Below are positions 24,590 through 32,933 of a stretch of 64,000 nt of DNA, piece after piece. A program made the position numbers and the translations under genes. The DNA lies in assembly GCA_963753385.1 (NCBI GenBank), contig CAVWCC010000004.1, positions 62,001-126,000 on the forward strand, read 5' to 3'. This stretch comes from JALZKA01 sp963753385 (GTDB taxonomy: Bacteria; Actinomycetota; Thermoleophilia; Solirubrobacterales; 70-9). Numbering within the stretch: position 1 is the first letter of the stretch; every line of letters starts with the position of its first letter. A model generated the notes under the pieces. It was given only the letters and a program-made list of their open reading frames with translations. It had not been told where the DNA came from and did no database searches.

Positions 24590-25153
24590 CTAGGCCACCT
24601 GCGGAAGGATCGAGGGGTCGGTTTGGTCCTGCGGCAGTGCCGCGGCGTTCGAGATCAGGCTCTGGAACTCGCTGAGCGCGGCGTGGGCGACCGCTTCGAG
24701 CAGCTGCTCATCGGTCCAGCCGGCCTCCCGCGCCTCCTCGCCGAGGTGGGCGGACGGCCGCCCGTCGGTCGCGAGCACCGCCTCGAGGAAGGTGAGCAGC
24801 GACGCCTCCTTCTCGTCCGCCGAGCGGAACGCCCGGGCGCGCGAGACTTCGTCGAGGCCGAGGCCGGCGTCGCGGGCGGTCCCGGCGTGCTGGGCGATCG
24901 AGTACGGGTCGCCCCGGCGTTCGGCGACCGCCAGGGCGATCCGCTCGCGGGTCGGGCGGGGGAGGGTGCCGCCGCGAAGCTCATGGCGCATCCGCGCGTA
25001 GGCGCGGAGCGCCGCCGGGGCCCCGGCGAGGACACCGATGAACTTGGTGATCTCACCGGTCCGCGAGACCCCCTCGAGGAACTTGACGCTGCCCTCGGGA
25101 GCGGTGAGGACATCGTGGACGTCGAAGCGGCTGTAGTCGGTCTTTACGGTCAT
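24590..25153 (-). CDS. Carboxymuconolactone decarboxylase family protein
   Basis: AhpD-like/carboxymuconolactone decarboxylase family protein of 187 residues, with the helical pattern MRHELRGGTLPRPTRERIAL then AVAERRGDPYSIAQHAGTAR. The usual Cys of the CxxxxH site is absent (DPYSIAQH), so peroxidase-type redox activity is unlikely and the role is unknown. ATG 25153 was chosen because GGAGGTG lies eight bases upstream; an earlier ATG has no such site. It is divergent from glnA across a region with a strong palindrome. Confidence 0.8.
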   Translation of the reverse strand: MTVKTDYSRFDVHDVLTAPEGSVKFLEGVSRTGEITKFIGVLAGAPAALRAYARMRHELRGGTLPRPTRERIALAVAERRGDPYSIAQHAGTARDAGLGLDEVSRARAFRSADEKEASLLTFLEAVLATDGRPSAHLGEEAREAGWTDEQLLEAVAHAALSEFQSLISNAAALPQDQTDPSILPQVA

Positions 25154-25231
25154 GGCTTCGGCACCTCCGGTGGCGCGGGGCTGACCGCCTTTAGCCACCG
25201 TTTATCGTGACGTTACTTCACATTTAGCCGG

Positions 25232-25250
25232 TTACTTACCGGAAGTAAGT
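25232..25250. promoter_or_regulatory. Palindrome between the AhpD-like gene and glnA
   Basis: TTACTTACCGGAAGTAAGT contains two overlapping perfect inverted repeats, TTACTT-ACCGG-AAGTAA and ACTTAC-CGGAA-GTAAGT. It lies in the divergent control region and looks like a repressor operator, for example of TetR type; the regulator is not known. TATGGT at about 25288 may be the glnA -10. Confidence 0.5.
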
Positions 25251-25331
25251 TATAGCGCATCCGCGAACGAAAAGGCAGCCCGCGGTCTATGGTTCGCCGC
25301 CATTGGAAACCGGGACGAGCGAGGGAGCCTG

Positions 25332-26693
25332 ATGGCGGATTCGAACAACGAGCGCGCGCAGTCGGCCGACGACGTCAAGCGGATCGTCGACGAGCACGAT
25401 CTGCGATTCATCCGGCTCTGGTTCACCGACGTCCTCGGCCAGCTCAAGAGCTTCTCGATCAACTCCTCCGAGCTCGACGACGCGTTCGAGGGCGGGATGG
25501 GTTTCGACGGATCGTCGATCACCGGCTTCAACCCGATCGAGGAGTCCGACATGATCGCGATGCCCGACCCGTCGACCTTCGACATCCTGCCGTGGCGCCC
25601 GGAGGAGAAGGGCGTCGGGCGCATGTTCTGCGACATCCAGGTCCCGGGCGGGGAGCCGTACGAGGGCGACCCGCGGTGGATCATGCGCCGCGCGCTCCAG
25701 CGCGCCGAGGAGATGGGCTTCGACGACTACTCGATCGGCCCCGAGCTCGAGTACTTCTACTTCCGCTCCGACAAGCCGGAGGACGGCACCCCCGAGGTGC
25801 TCGACGAGGGTGGCTACTTCGATCTCACCACGCTCGACGCGGGCTCCGATGTCCGGCGCGAGACGGTGCTGGCGCTCGAGCAGATGGGGATCCACGTCGA
25901 GTACACGCATCACGAGGTCGGCCCCTCCCAGCACGAGGTCGACATGCGCTACAAGAACGCGCTCGAGATGTCGGACGACTGCATGACGTACCGCATCGTC
26001 GTCAAGGAGTACGCGATGAAGTACGGCTGGCACGCGACCTTCATGCCGAAGCCGCTGTTCGGCGAGAACGGGTCCGGGATGCACGTCCACCAGTCGCTCT
26101 GGAAGGACGGCCGCAACGCGTTCTTCAACGCGGACGACCAGTTCTACCTCTCGGACACGGCAAAGGCGTTCATCGCCGGCCAGCTCCGCCACGCGCGCGA
26201 GATCTCGCCGCTGTTCGCCCAGTGGGTCAACTCCTACAAGCGGCTCGTGCCCGGTTACGAGGCGCCGGTCTACCTCGCCTGGTCGCGGCGCAACCGCTCG
26301 GCGCTGATCCGGGTGCCGCTCTATCACCCGGGCAAGGAGCAGGCGACCCGCGCCGAGCTCCGCTGCCCCGACCCGGCGTGCAATCCCTATCTGTGCTTCG
26401 CCGGGATGCTCCACGCGGGTCTCGAGGGGATCGAGAAGGGCTACGAGCTGCCCGAGCCGATGGAGCAGAACCTCTACCACCTCACCCCGGAGGAGCGGGG
26501 GCAGCGCGGGATCGAGCAGCTCCCTGGCTCGCTCGGCGAAGCGATCGAGGTCGCGGCCGAATCCGAGCTGGTCTTAAGGATCCTTGGCGAGCACACCTTC
26601 AACCGCTTCGTCGAGATCAAGCGCGAGGAGTGGGAGGAGTACCGCGTCCAGGTCACCCCCTGGGAGATCGAGCGCTTCCTGCCGGTGCTGTAG
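25332..26693 (+). CDS. glnA: Glutamine synthetase, type I
   Basis: Glutamine synthetase: ATP-dependent ligation of ammonia to glutamate, a dodecamer in the cytosol. Signature parts are FTDVLGQLKSFSI, the FDGSS motif, GPELEYF with metal-binding Glu, HHEVGPSQHE, NGSGMHVH and RVP/RAELRCPDPA near the active site. At 453 residues it lacks the adenylylation Tyr loop of GSI-beta, so it is of the short GSI-alpha type. ATG 25332 follows GAGGGAG. It is monocistronic here. Confidence 0.96.
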   Translation: MADSNNERAQSADDVKRIVDEHDLRFIRLWFTDVLGQLKSFSINSSELDDAFEGGMGFDGSSITGFNPIEESDMIAMPDPSTFDILPWRPEEKGVGRMFCDIQVPGGEPYEGDPRWIMRRALQRAEEMGFDDYSIGPELEYFYFRSDKPEDGTPEVLDEGGYFDLTTLDAGSDVRRETVLALEQMGIHVEYTHHEVGPSQHEVDMRYKNALEMSDDCMTYRIVVKEYAMKYGWHATFMPKPLFGENGSGMHVHQSLWKDGRNAFFNADDQFYLSDTAKAFIAGQLRHAREISPLFAQWVNSYKRLVPGYEAPVYLAWSRRNRSALIRVPLYHPGKEQATRAELRCPDPACNPYLCFAGMLHAGLEGIEKGYELPEPMEQNLYHLTPEERGQRGIEQLPGSLGEAIEVAAESELVLRILGEHTFNRFVEIKREEWEEYRVQVTPWEIERFLPVL

Positions 26694-26762
26694 CCCCCAA
26701 TTTTGACGGCCCCGGCCATCGCTGATCTCGTACGCGATCTGCCGGCCCTGACAAGCAAGCGC

Positions 26763-28346
26763 CTACTCGACCACCAGCCCGTGACGGGTCGTGTTCTCGG
26801 CGACGACCCGCGGGTCGGTGAATTGGAGCAGGTAGTCCGGGCCCCCGGCCTTCGAGCCGACGCCTGACAGCCGGTTGCCGCCGAACGGCTGGCGGCCGAC
26901 CATCGCCCCTGTCGCGCGGCGGTTGACGTAGAGGTTGCCCACCGGAGAGCGGCCGACGACGGCCTCCACGGTGGCCGGGTTGCGGCTGAAGAGCGCTCCG
27001 GTGAGGGCGAAGGGGAGCCCGTCCACCACGTCGCAGGCCGCGTCGACCGAGGCCACCGGCTCGACCGTCAGGAGCGGCCCGAACACCTCGTCGCGTAGCA
27101 CCGACGAGGACGGGTCGAGGTCAGTGGCGAGGGTCGGCTGGCAGAACCAGCCGGGTCCATCGGGGGCTTCGGCGCGAGCGAGTACCCGGCCGTCGCCCGC
27201 GACGACCTCCTGATACCTCGCCACCCGAGCTTGCGCGTCGGCCTCGATGACCGGCGGGACCTCCGTCTCGAGCTCCGCCGCCTGTCCGACCCGCAGCAAC
27301 TCGATCGCCCCGGCGAGGCGCTCCGCCAATGCGTCGTGGATCGCCTCGTGGACCAGCACCCGCGAGATCGCCGAGCACTTCTGGCCGGCGTAGGCGAACG
27401 CCGACGCCACGATCGCCGGCACCGCATCGTCGAGGTCCGCGTCGGCATCCACGATCGCGCAGTTCTTGCCGCCCATCTCCGCGATCACGCGCTTCACATG
27501 GTGCTGGCCCGGCGGCGTCTCAGCGGCGGCGCGGACGATCTCGAGGCCCACCGCGCTCGATCCGGTGAACGCGATCACATGGACCCGCGGGTCGCGCACA
27601 AGGGCGGCGCCGACCGGGCCGTGCCCGGGAAGCAGCGACAGCGCCCCGGCGGGGAGGCCCGCCGTGCGCAACGCCTCGGCCAGGGCCAATGCGGTCGCGG
27701 GGGCCTGCTCGGCAGGCTTCAGGACGACCGCGTTGCCGGCGGCGAGGGCGGCGGCGGTCATGCCCGCCGGGATCGCGAGCGGGAAGTTCCAGGGGGAGAT
27801 CACCGCGGCGACGCCGCGCGCCACATAGCGCAGCGTGTTGCGCTCGCCCGGGGCCTGCTCGAGGGCGGGGCCGGGCGCGAGCCTGAGCGCCTCACGCGCG
27901 TAGTAGACGAGGTAGTCGATGGCCTCGCAGACGTCGGCGTCGGCCTCCGCCCATGGCTTCGCGCACTCTCGAACCTCCAGCGCGGCGAGCTCCAGGCGGC
28001 GGCGGCGGAGCTCGTCGGCAGCGGCAAGCAGCACCTGCGCCCGCTCGGCGGCCGACCGCCCGCTCCACCCATGTCCGGCGTCGGCGGCCCTGCCCACCGC
28101 GGCGTCGGCCTCGGCGGACGTCGTTTCGGCGGCGGTCGCGATCACCCGGTCGGGCCGGCCTGGATCGGTGGAGCTGAAGTCGGCATCCTCGCGACGGTCC
28201 GAGCCCACCCACGCCGGCACGCCGATCGGCAGCCGGCGGTCGAGCTCTGCGAGCGCCCCGGCGAGGGCGTCCCGTTGCGAAGCGCGCCGGAGCTCGAGGA
28301 GCGGCTCGTTCCGAAACGGGGCACCGGGGTCGGCCGTGGCACTCAC
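26763..28346 (-). CDS. 1-pyrroline-5-carboxylate dehydrogenase
   Basis: NAD-dependent aldehyde dehydrogenase that oxidises glutamate semialdehyde (from pyrroline-5-carboxylate) to glutamate, the second step of proline degradation. Visible are SPWNFPLAIPAGMTAAALAA, FTGSSAVG, the catalytic EMGGKNC (Glu) and YAGQKCSAISR (Cys), and the C-terminal MVGRQPFGGNRLSG. It has 527 residues, as expected. The GTG start overlaps the proline dehydrogenase stop (GTGA), so the two are translated together; in gram-negatives they are fused as PutA. Confidence 0.93.
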   Translation of the reverse strand: MSATADPGAPFRNEPLLELRRASQRDALAGALAELDRRLPIGVPAWVGSDRREDADFSSTDPGRPDRVIATAAETTSAEADAAVGRAADAGHGWSGRSAAERAQVLLAAADELRRRRLELAALEVRECAKPWAEADADVCEAIDYLVYYAREALRLAPGPALEQAPGERNTLRYVARGVAAVISPWNFPLAIPAGMTAAALAAGNAVVLKPAEQAPATALALAEALRTAGLPAGALSLLPGHGPVGAALVRDPRVHVIAFTGSSAVGLEIVRAAAETPPGQHHVKRVIAEMGGKNCAIVDADADLDDAVPAIVASAFAYAGQKCSAISRVLVHEAIHDALAERLAGAIELLRVGQAAELETEVPPVIEADAQARVARYQEVVAGDGRVLARAEAPDGPGWFCQPTLATDLDPSSSVLRDEVFGPLLTVEPVASVDAACDVVDGLPFALTGALFSRNPATVEAVVGRSPVGNLYVNRRATGAMVGRQPFGGNRLSGVGSKAGGPDYLLQFTDPRVVAENTTRHGLVVE

Positions 28347-29716
28347 CGCGCCGCCAGGAGCTCCTCGAGCGAGGCGCCCCGTGCCTGCCGGCCGAGAAAG
28401 GATTCGTTCGCGGTGTTCTCCAGCAGCCGGCGGACGAGGTAGGCCATCCCCGCGACGAGGTCGCCGACCGGGCAGTAGCTGCGCGCCCGCAGCCCGAGGC
28501 CGGCGATCGCATGCGCGAGGTCGTCGCCGAGGCCGCGCAGCACCTGCAGCTCGAGCCCGGAGTCCGCGCCGCCGGCCAGGCGGTTGTAGGCGATGGCGTG
28601 GGCGATCGAGCGGAGGTTGTGGGAGCCCACCGCGGCGCGGATCCGATCGGGATGGTCGCGGGCTTCGTCGAGGAGCCGCCGGCTCAGCGCCTCGAAATTG
28701 CGGTCGGACTCCGGCTTCTCCTCGAACACCGGCGGCGTCCAGCCGCGCTGTCGCGCCTCGACCACCTCGTGATCCCAATAGGCGCCCTTGACGAGGCGGA
28801 CGGTGAGCGGCGAGTGCCGGTCGCCCGCCGCGGTCGCGGCGAGGACCTGCGTGAGCTCATCCGGGGAGTCGCGGAGGTACGCCTGCAGCACGATGCCTAC
28901 CGACGGCCCGTCGCGGAACTCCGGCTCGCCGAGCAACTCGGAGAGGAGCTCGAGCGTGGTCTCGCGGGTGTCGAGCGACTCCATGTCGATGTGGAGGTGT
29001 GCGCCGAGCTCCCGGGCGGTCTGGAGGAGCGGCCGCAGCCGGAGGGCGGCGTCCTCGAGCCCGCGACGCGGCGCCTCGGGCCTGATCAGGGGAGTGAGGG
29101 CTGTGACCTTGACCGAGAGGTTGGCGCGGGGCAGCGCTCCGGCCGGGTCGCGCTCCAGGGTCGGGCGGTCGGCAAGCCGGCCGTGCGCGTCGACGAGCGT
29201 CCTGAGCGCCTCGTCGCAGCGCGCCGCGTAGCCGTCCGCCTCCTCGCTCGTCAGCGTTGCCTCGCCCAGCAGGTCCACGGTGCTGCCGATGCCCGCATCC
29301 CAGAGCCGGCGGAGCTCGCCGAGCGCGTCCTCGGGTGACTCGCCCGCGATGAACCGGTGCGCCATGTGCCGGACTCCCGCGGACACGGCCGCGCCAAGCG
29401 CCACCCGGCCGGCCTTCGTGTGCGCGGCCTTCATCGCCACCTCGAGCGGCGCCGGGCGGTCGTCCAGCTCGCCCGCGAAGGCCCTGAGGTGTTCGGCGAG
29501 GTCGTCGAGAGAGCGGCAGGCCGGCGTCACGTCAACCAAGCGGAACAGCGCCGCGCGCAGCTCGGCGTCCTGGGTGGAGATCTGCATTGCCCGCTCATCG
29601 ACGGCCCGCAGCGGATGTCGACCGGCCGATGGAATGCCGTCGACGAGCTCGCGACCGACCGAGCGGATCTCGGCCTCCAGCCGCGCCTCGTCAACCCTCG
29701 GCGTGGTTGCCTCCAC
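28343..29716 (-). CDS. Proline dehydrogenase
   Basis: FAD enzyme that oxidises L-proline to 1-pyrroline-5-carboxylate at the membrane. The TIM-barrel pattern matches the PutA-type group: ANLSVKVTALTP, HIDMESLDTRETTLELL, VLQAYLRDSPDEL, RLVKGAYWDHE and VGSHNLRSIAHA. 457 residues is within the long, PutA-like class. GTG 29716 lies exactly six bases after TAGATT, so the mRNA is probably leaderless. First gene of the proline catabolism operon. Confidence 0.93.
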   Translation of the reverse strand: MEATTPRVDEARLEAEIRSVGRELVDGIPSAGRHPLRAVDERAMQISTQDAELRAALFRLVDVTPACRSLDDLAEHLRAFAGELDDRPAPLEVAMKAAHTKAGRVALGAAVSAGVRHMAHRFIAGESPEDALGELRRLWDAGIGSTVDLLGEATLTSEEADGYAARCDEALRTLVDAHGRLADRPTLERDPAGALPRANLSVKVTALTPLIRPEAPRRGLEDAALRLRPLLQTARELGAHLHIDMESLDTRETTLELLSELLGEPEFRDGPSVGIVLQAYLRDSPDELTQVLAATAAGDRHSPLTVRLVKGAYWDHEVVEARQRGWTPPVFEEKPESDRNFEALSRRLLDEARDHPDRIRAAVGSHNLRSIAHAIAYNRLAGGADSGLELQVLRGLGDDLAHAIAGLGLRARSYCPVGDLVAGMAYLVRRLLENTANESFLGRQARGASLEELLAAR

Positions 29717-29722
29717 GCCTTG

Positions 29723-29728
29723 AATCTA
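29723..29728 (-). promoter_or_regulatory. Leaderless -10 box (TAGATT)
   Basis: TAGATT on the minus strand, six bases before the proline dehydrogenase GTG. Confidence 0.55.
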
Positions 29729-29803
29729 GTCGTCGTCGGCGATCGTCACCCGAGTAGCGGTCGCCCGTCACGAGGACCGCGCCTACGTGGTGCGCCAGGG
29801 CGA

Positions 29804-30025
29804 TCAGGTCCGACTCGGCAGTCGCCGCAGCGCCTCCGCCCGCCGGGTCGTCTCCTTGCCCGACTTGTCGCTGCGAACGACGTATCGCGGATCGTCCTTC
29901 GACGCCGCGACGACCTGGCCGCGGAGCTCCGCTCGCGCCGTTAGGCGCCGGCGGACCTTGCCGGTCACCTTCCGGCCGCGAAAGTTCCACTCGACGCGAT
30001 CGCCGCGCTTGAAGCGCTCGGGCAT
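29804..30025 (-). CDS. DUF2945 (HVA1/Tudor-like) protein
   Basis: Protein of 73 residues of the DUF2945/hypervirulence-associated Tudor-like family. The pattern FKRGDRVEWNFRGRKVTGKV and ASKDDPRYVVRSDKSGKE is complete. It is a small SH3/Tudor-type beta barrel with very basic termini, possibly binding nucleic acid or protein; function unknown. ATG 30025 was chosen because GAGGAGG stands before it and the family begins with F-K-x-G-D at this point. Confidence 0.8.
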   Translation of the reverse strand: MPERFKRGDRVEWNFRGRKVTGKVRRRLTARAELRGQVVAASKDDPRYVVRSDKSGKETTRRAEALRRLPSRT

Positions 30026-30093
30026 CTGTGCTCCTCCTCGTCTCGGGGACAACGTCCAGTCGAACCCCGCCAGGGCCACGGGTGCCCCGGTGT

Positions 30094-30099
30094 CATCAT
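30094..30099 (+). promoter_or_regulatory. Leaderless -10 box (CATCAT)
   Basis: CATCAT, six bases before the GTG at 30106. The hexamer is a weaker match than the others. Confidence 0.4.
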
Positions 30100-30105
30100 C
30101 GGCCG

Positions 30106-30813
30106 GTGCCGACCCTTCACGTCCTGCGCGTGTTCACTGCCGCCGACGGCTCCCACGGAAACCCGCTGGGCGTGTTCCTGGGCGGCGCGGAGATCCCGGT
30201 GGAGCAGCGCCAGGCCGTCGCGCACGAGCTGGGGTTCGCCGAGACCGTCTTCGTCGACGACCCTGAGCGTGGGGAGGTCCAGATCTTCGCTCCCGACATC
30301 GAGATGCCGTTCGCCGGGCATCCCTCGGTCGGGACCGCGTGGCTACTGCACGAGGAGGGTGCCGGGGTGGGCGTGCTGCGTGTGCCGGCGGGCGACGTGT
30401 CGGTGCGCTACGAGGCCGGGTTGGCGTGGATCGCCGCGAAGCCGGAGTGGTCGCCACCGTTCGCGTACGTGGAGCTGGCATCGCCCGCCGATGTCGACGC
30501 ACTCGTCCCCTCGCCGGACCTGAGGTACTGCTGGGCCTGGGAGGACGAGGAAGCGGGCCGGATCCGCGCGCGGTCGTTCGTGCCGGACGCCGGGATCGCG
30601 GAGGACGAGGCGACCGGCTCCGCCGCCCTCGCGCTGAGCGCCCGCCTCGGCCGCGCGATCCAGATCCGCCAGGGCCGGGGCTCCGAGCTCCACGCCCGGC
30701 CGGGCGGCGACGGGCTCCCGGAGGTCGGCGGGCGCGTCGCTCTTGACGAGGTCCGCGAGTACCCGGCTAAAGCGTCGAGAGCAGGTACGCGAGCGCGAAG
30801 CCGAGCACGGTGA
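30106..30813 (+). CDS. PhzF family isomerase/epimerase-like protein
   Basis: PhzF-fold protein, the family of isomerases such as phenazine biosynthesis PhzF and related epimerase-like enzymes. RVFTAADGSHGNPLGVFL, the catalytic-Glu region LGFAETVFV, MPFAGHPSVGTAWLL and the second-half DEATGSAALALSARLG are in place. At 235 residues it is shorter than the usual 260-300, with a shortened centre. Substrate unknown. GTG 30106 is favoured by the family start and the nearby -10 box. Its end overlaps the converging ZIP gene by 47 bp. Confidence 0.85.
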   Translation: MPTLHVLRVFTAADGSHGNPLGVFLGGAEIPVEQRQAVAHELGFAETVFVDDPERGEVQIFAPDIEMPFAGHPSVGTAWLLHEEGAGVGVLRVPAGDVSVRYEAGLAWIAAKPEWSPPFAYVELASPADVDALVPSPDLRYCWAWEDEEAGRIRARSFVPDAGIAEDEATGSAALALSARLGRAIQIRQGRGSELHARPGGDGLPEVGGRVALDEVREYPAKASRAGTRARSRAR

Positions 30814-31492
30814 GAAGGCCGGACGCGGGCCCTGCCTTGTGATTGGCCTGGGGGAACATCTGGATCGCGAGCATCGCCAGCACCCCGCCGGCCGCGAACG
30901 CCTGCAGCCAGGCGACCGCCTCGCCCGACGCACCGTCGAGCGCGACGTAGCCCAGGCCCGCGGCGGCGGCGCAGGCGACGGCGACGGCGACCCACAGCAC
31001 GAGGATCCGGCGGCGTGCCACCCCGGACGACTGCATTCCCACGGCCCCGCCGATCCCTTCCGGCAGATTCGAGAGGAAGATCGCCGCCAGGACGGGCACT
31101 CCCACTCCCGAGCCGGTGAGGAGCGTGGTTCCGAGCACGGCGGTCTCGGGCACCCCGTCGAGCAGCGCGCCTAGCAGCAGCGCCCGTCCGCTCTCGTCGT
31201 CCTCGGGGATCGCTCGCGGGTTCCCAGGCTCGGGCTTGCGAGGAGAGATCAGACGGTCGCCGAAGTAGAAGGCGAGCGCTCCCGCCGCGAGCCCGAACGT
31301 GAGCGCGTCGGCGCCACCAAGCCGGTACGCCTCCTCGGTCAGCTCGAACGAGATCGCGCTGATCAACGTCCCCGCCCCGAACCCGAGGACGAGCCCGACA
31401 CGCACGGGTTTTGGCCGTCCGAGGACGCCGATCAGGGCGCCCACGACCAGCGACGATGCGGCGAGCAGTCCCCAGGCCGTGGCCTCGACCAT
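30767..31492 (-). CDS. ZIP family metal transporter
   Basis: Divalent-metal importer of the ZIP family in the cytoplasmic membrane (zinc or related). Seven to eight hydrophobic segments occur in 241 residues. The metal-binding helices carry GALLDGVPETAVLG and FLSNLPEGIGGA, the HNxPEG-type motif with Asn-Leu-Pro-Glu-Gly. A short charged loop (SPRKPEPGNPRAIPEDDESG) lies between the two halves; it has no His cluster. ATG 31492 is six bases after TAGCGT. Confidence 0.87.
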   Translation of the reverse strand: MVEATAWGLLAASSLVVGALIGVLGRPKPVRVGLVLGFGAGTLISAISFELTEEAYRLGGADALTFGLAAGALAFYFGDRLISPRKPEPGNPRAIPEDDESGRALLLGALLDGVPETAVLGTTLLTGSGVGVPVLAAIFLSNLPEGIGGAVGMQSSGVARRRILVLWVAVAVACAAAAGLGYVALDGASGEAVAWLQAFAAGGVLAMLAIQMFPQANHKAGPASGLLTVLGFALAYLLSTL

Positions 31493-31498
31493 GCGCCA

Positions 31499-31504
31499 AC
31501 GCTA
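31499..31504 (-). promoter_or_regulatory. Leaderless -10 box (TAGCGT)
   Basis: TAGCGT on the minus strand, six bases before the ZIP gene ATG. Confidence 0.5.
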
Positions 31505-31583
31505 ACTCCCGGCCCGGTCACCCCTCGGATCGTTCACAACCGAGTCTCGCGAACCCCGACTCGTCGCTGCTACGGTGCGGCCA

Positions 31584-32888
31584 ATGCCACCGAGGTTCGC
31601 GCTTGTGGCGGTACTGGCGTGCGGGGCGCTCTGCTGCGCCACGCCCGCCGCGTCCGCCGAGACCGACTGGACGGCGCTCAGGACCCTCAACATCGCCCAC
31701 CAGGGTGGCGAGGACGAGGTGCCCTCGAACACCATGTACGCCTACGAGCGCGCGCTTCGCCTCGGCGCCGACATGCTCGAGGTCGACATCCACACGACGA
31801 CCGACGGCAAGGTGGTGGTCATGCACGACGCTACCGTCGACCGCACGACCGAGGGCAGCGGCTCCGTATACGACATGACGCTGGCCGAGCTCCAGGCGCT
31901 CGACGCCGCCTTCGACTTCGTCCCAGGACTCGGGATCCGGAGCGGTCGGCCGGCGGAGGACTACCGGTTCCGGGGGATCCGTACCGGCGAGCGCAAACCG
32001 CCGGTCGGCTTCAAGCCGCACGACTTCAGGATCCCGACGCTCCAGCAGGTGATGCGCGCCTTCCCGGAGGTGCCGATCAACATCGAGATCAAGGGCAGGG
32101 CGGACACGGATCTCGCGTCGTTCAACCGCAACGCCGAACACCTTGCGGCACTGCTCAATCGCCTGGGCCGGACCGACGGCATCATCGTCGCCTCGTTCAA
32201 CGACGCCGCTCTGCAGACCTTCCACCAGCTCGCGCCCGAGATCAAGCTCGCGCCCGGGATCGCCGGCGTCGCGGCGTTCAAGTTCGGGAATGTCCCGCCC
32301 CCCGAGGGTACGGTCGCGTTCCAGGTGCCGATCGAGTTCGAGGGGATCCCGGTGACCGACGCCGACTTCGTCCAGCGGGCTCACGCGGGCGGCTACGCGG
32401 TCCACGTCTGGACGATCAACGACGAGCCGACGATGCTCGACCTGTTGGACTTGGGCGTCGACGGCGTGATGACGGCCGAGCCTGCCCGTCTCGAGCGGGT
32501 GCTCTGCGAGCAGCAGGTCGCCCGGCCGCCGCGGCCTTCCGGTATCCCCGGCAAGCACTGCAACCACCGCCGCGCCTCGATCGCTTGCGACGTCTTCGCC
32601 CAGGGCCCGGCGCGGCTGTTACCCGATCGCCTGCGGCTTGAGGTCGTCCGCGAGGATGATTTCCCCGGCCGGTGCGCCGGTCGCGTGGAGCTGCTACCGC
32701 CGGGGTTCCACGCTTCGGCCGGCTTCGACTTCGGCGAGCTGCCGCCCGGCGAGGGCGGACCGGAGTCGCTTCGGATCGCAGTTCCGCTGTCCGCCGACGA
32801 TCGTGAGAAGCTCGATGACCGGCCGCGGGTGGCAGTGGGGGCGACTCCGTACGACGCCTTCTCGCGGCGCACGATCTTGGACCTTTAG
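31584..32888 (+). CDS. Secreted glycerophosphodiester phosphodiesterase
   Basis: Exported GDPD-family hydrolase that cleaves glycerophosphodiesters to glycerol-3-phosphate and an alcohol. A signal peptide (PRFALVAVLACGALCCATPA) is followed by the TIM-barrel domain: NIAHQGGEDEVPSNTMYAYE, EVDIHTTTDGKVVVMHD, INIEIKG and VHVWTINDEPTM. The usual HRG..ENT is HQG..SNT, as in a common actinobacterial subfamily. A C-terminal extension of about 110 residues with several Cys is unassigned. ATG 31584 is preferred over the upstream GTG because it starts the signal peptide; TACGGT lies seven bases before it. Confidence 0.88.
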   Translation: MPPRFALVAVLACGALCCATPAASAETDWTALRTLNIAHQGGEDEVPSNTMYAYERALRLGADMLEVDIHTTTDGKVVVMHDATVDRTTEGSGSVYDMTLAELQALDAAFDFVPGLGIRSGRPAEDYRFRGIRTGERKPPVGFKPHDFRIPTLQQVMRAFPEVPINIEIKGRADTDLASFNRNAEHLAALLNRLGRTDGIIVASFNDAALQTFHQLAPEIKLAPGIAGVAAFKFGNVPPPEGTVAFQVPIEFEGIPVTDADFVQRAHAGGYAVHVWTINDEPTMLDLLDLGVDGVMTAEPARLERVLCEQQVARPPRPSGIPGKHCNHRRASIACDVFAQGPARLLPDRLRLEVVREDDFPGRCAGRVELLPPGFHASAGFDFGELPPGEGGPESLRIAVPLSADDREKLDDRPRVAVGATPYDAFSRRTILDL

Positions 32889-32933
32889 GCCGTTCGTCCA
32901 GCCGCGGCCGCGAGCTAACGAAGACAGCGGCCG

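Noticed and set aside
27231..28442. Plus-strand open frame opposite P5C dehydrogenase
   Set aside because: Shadow of a conserved gene; no family features.
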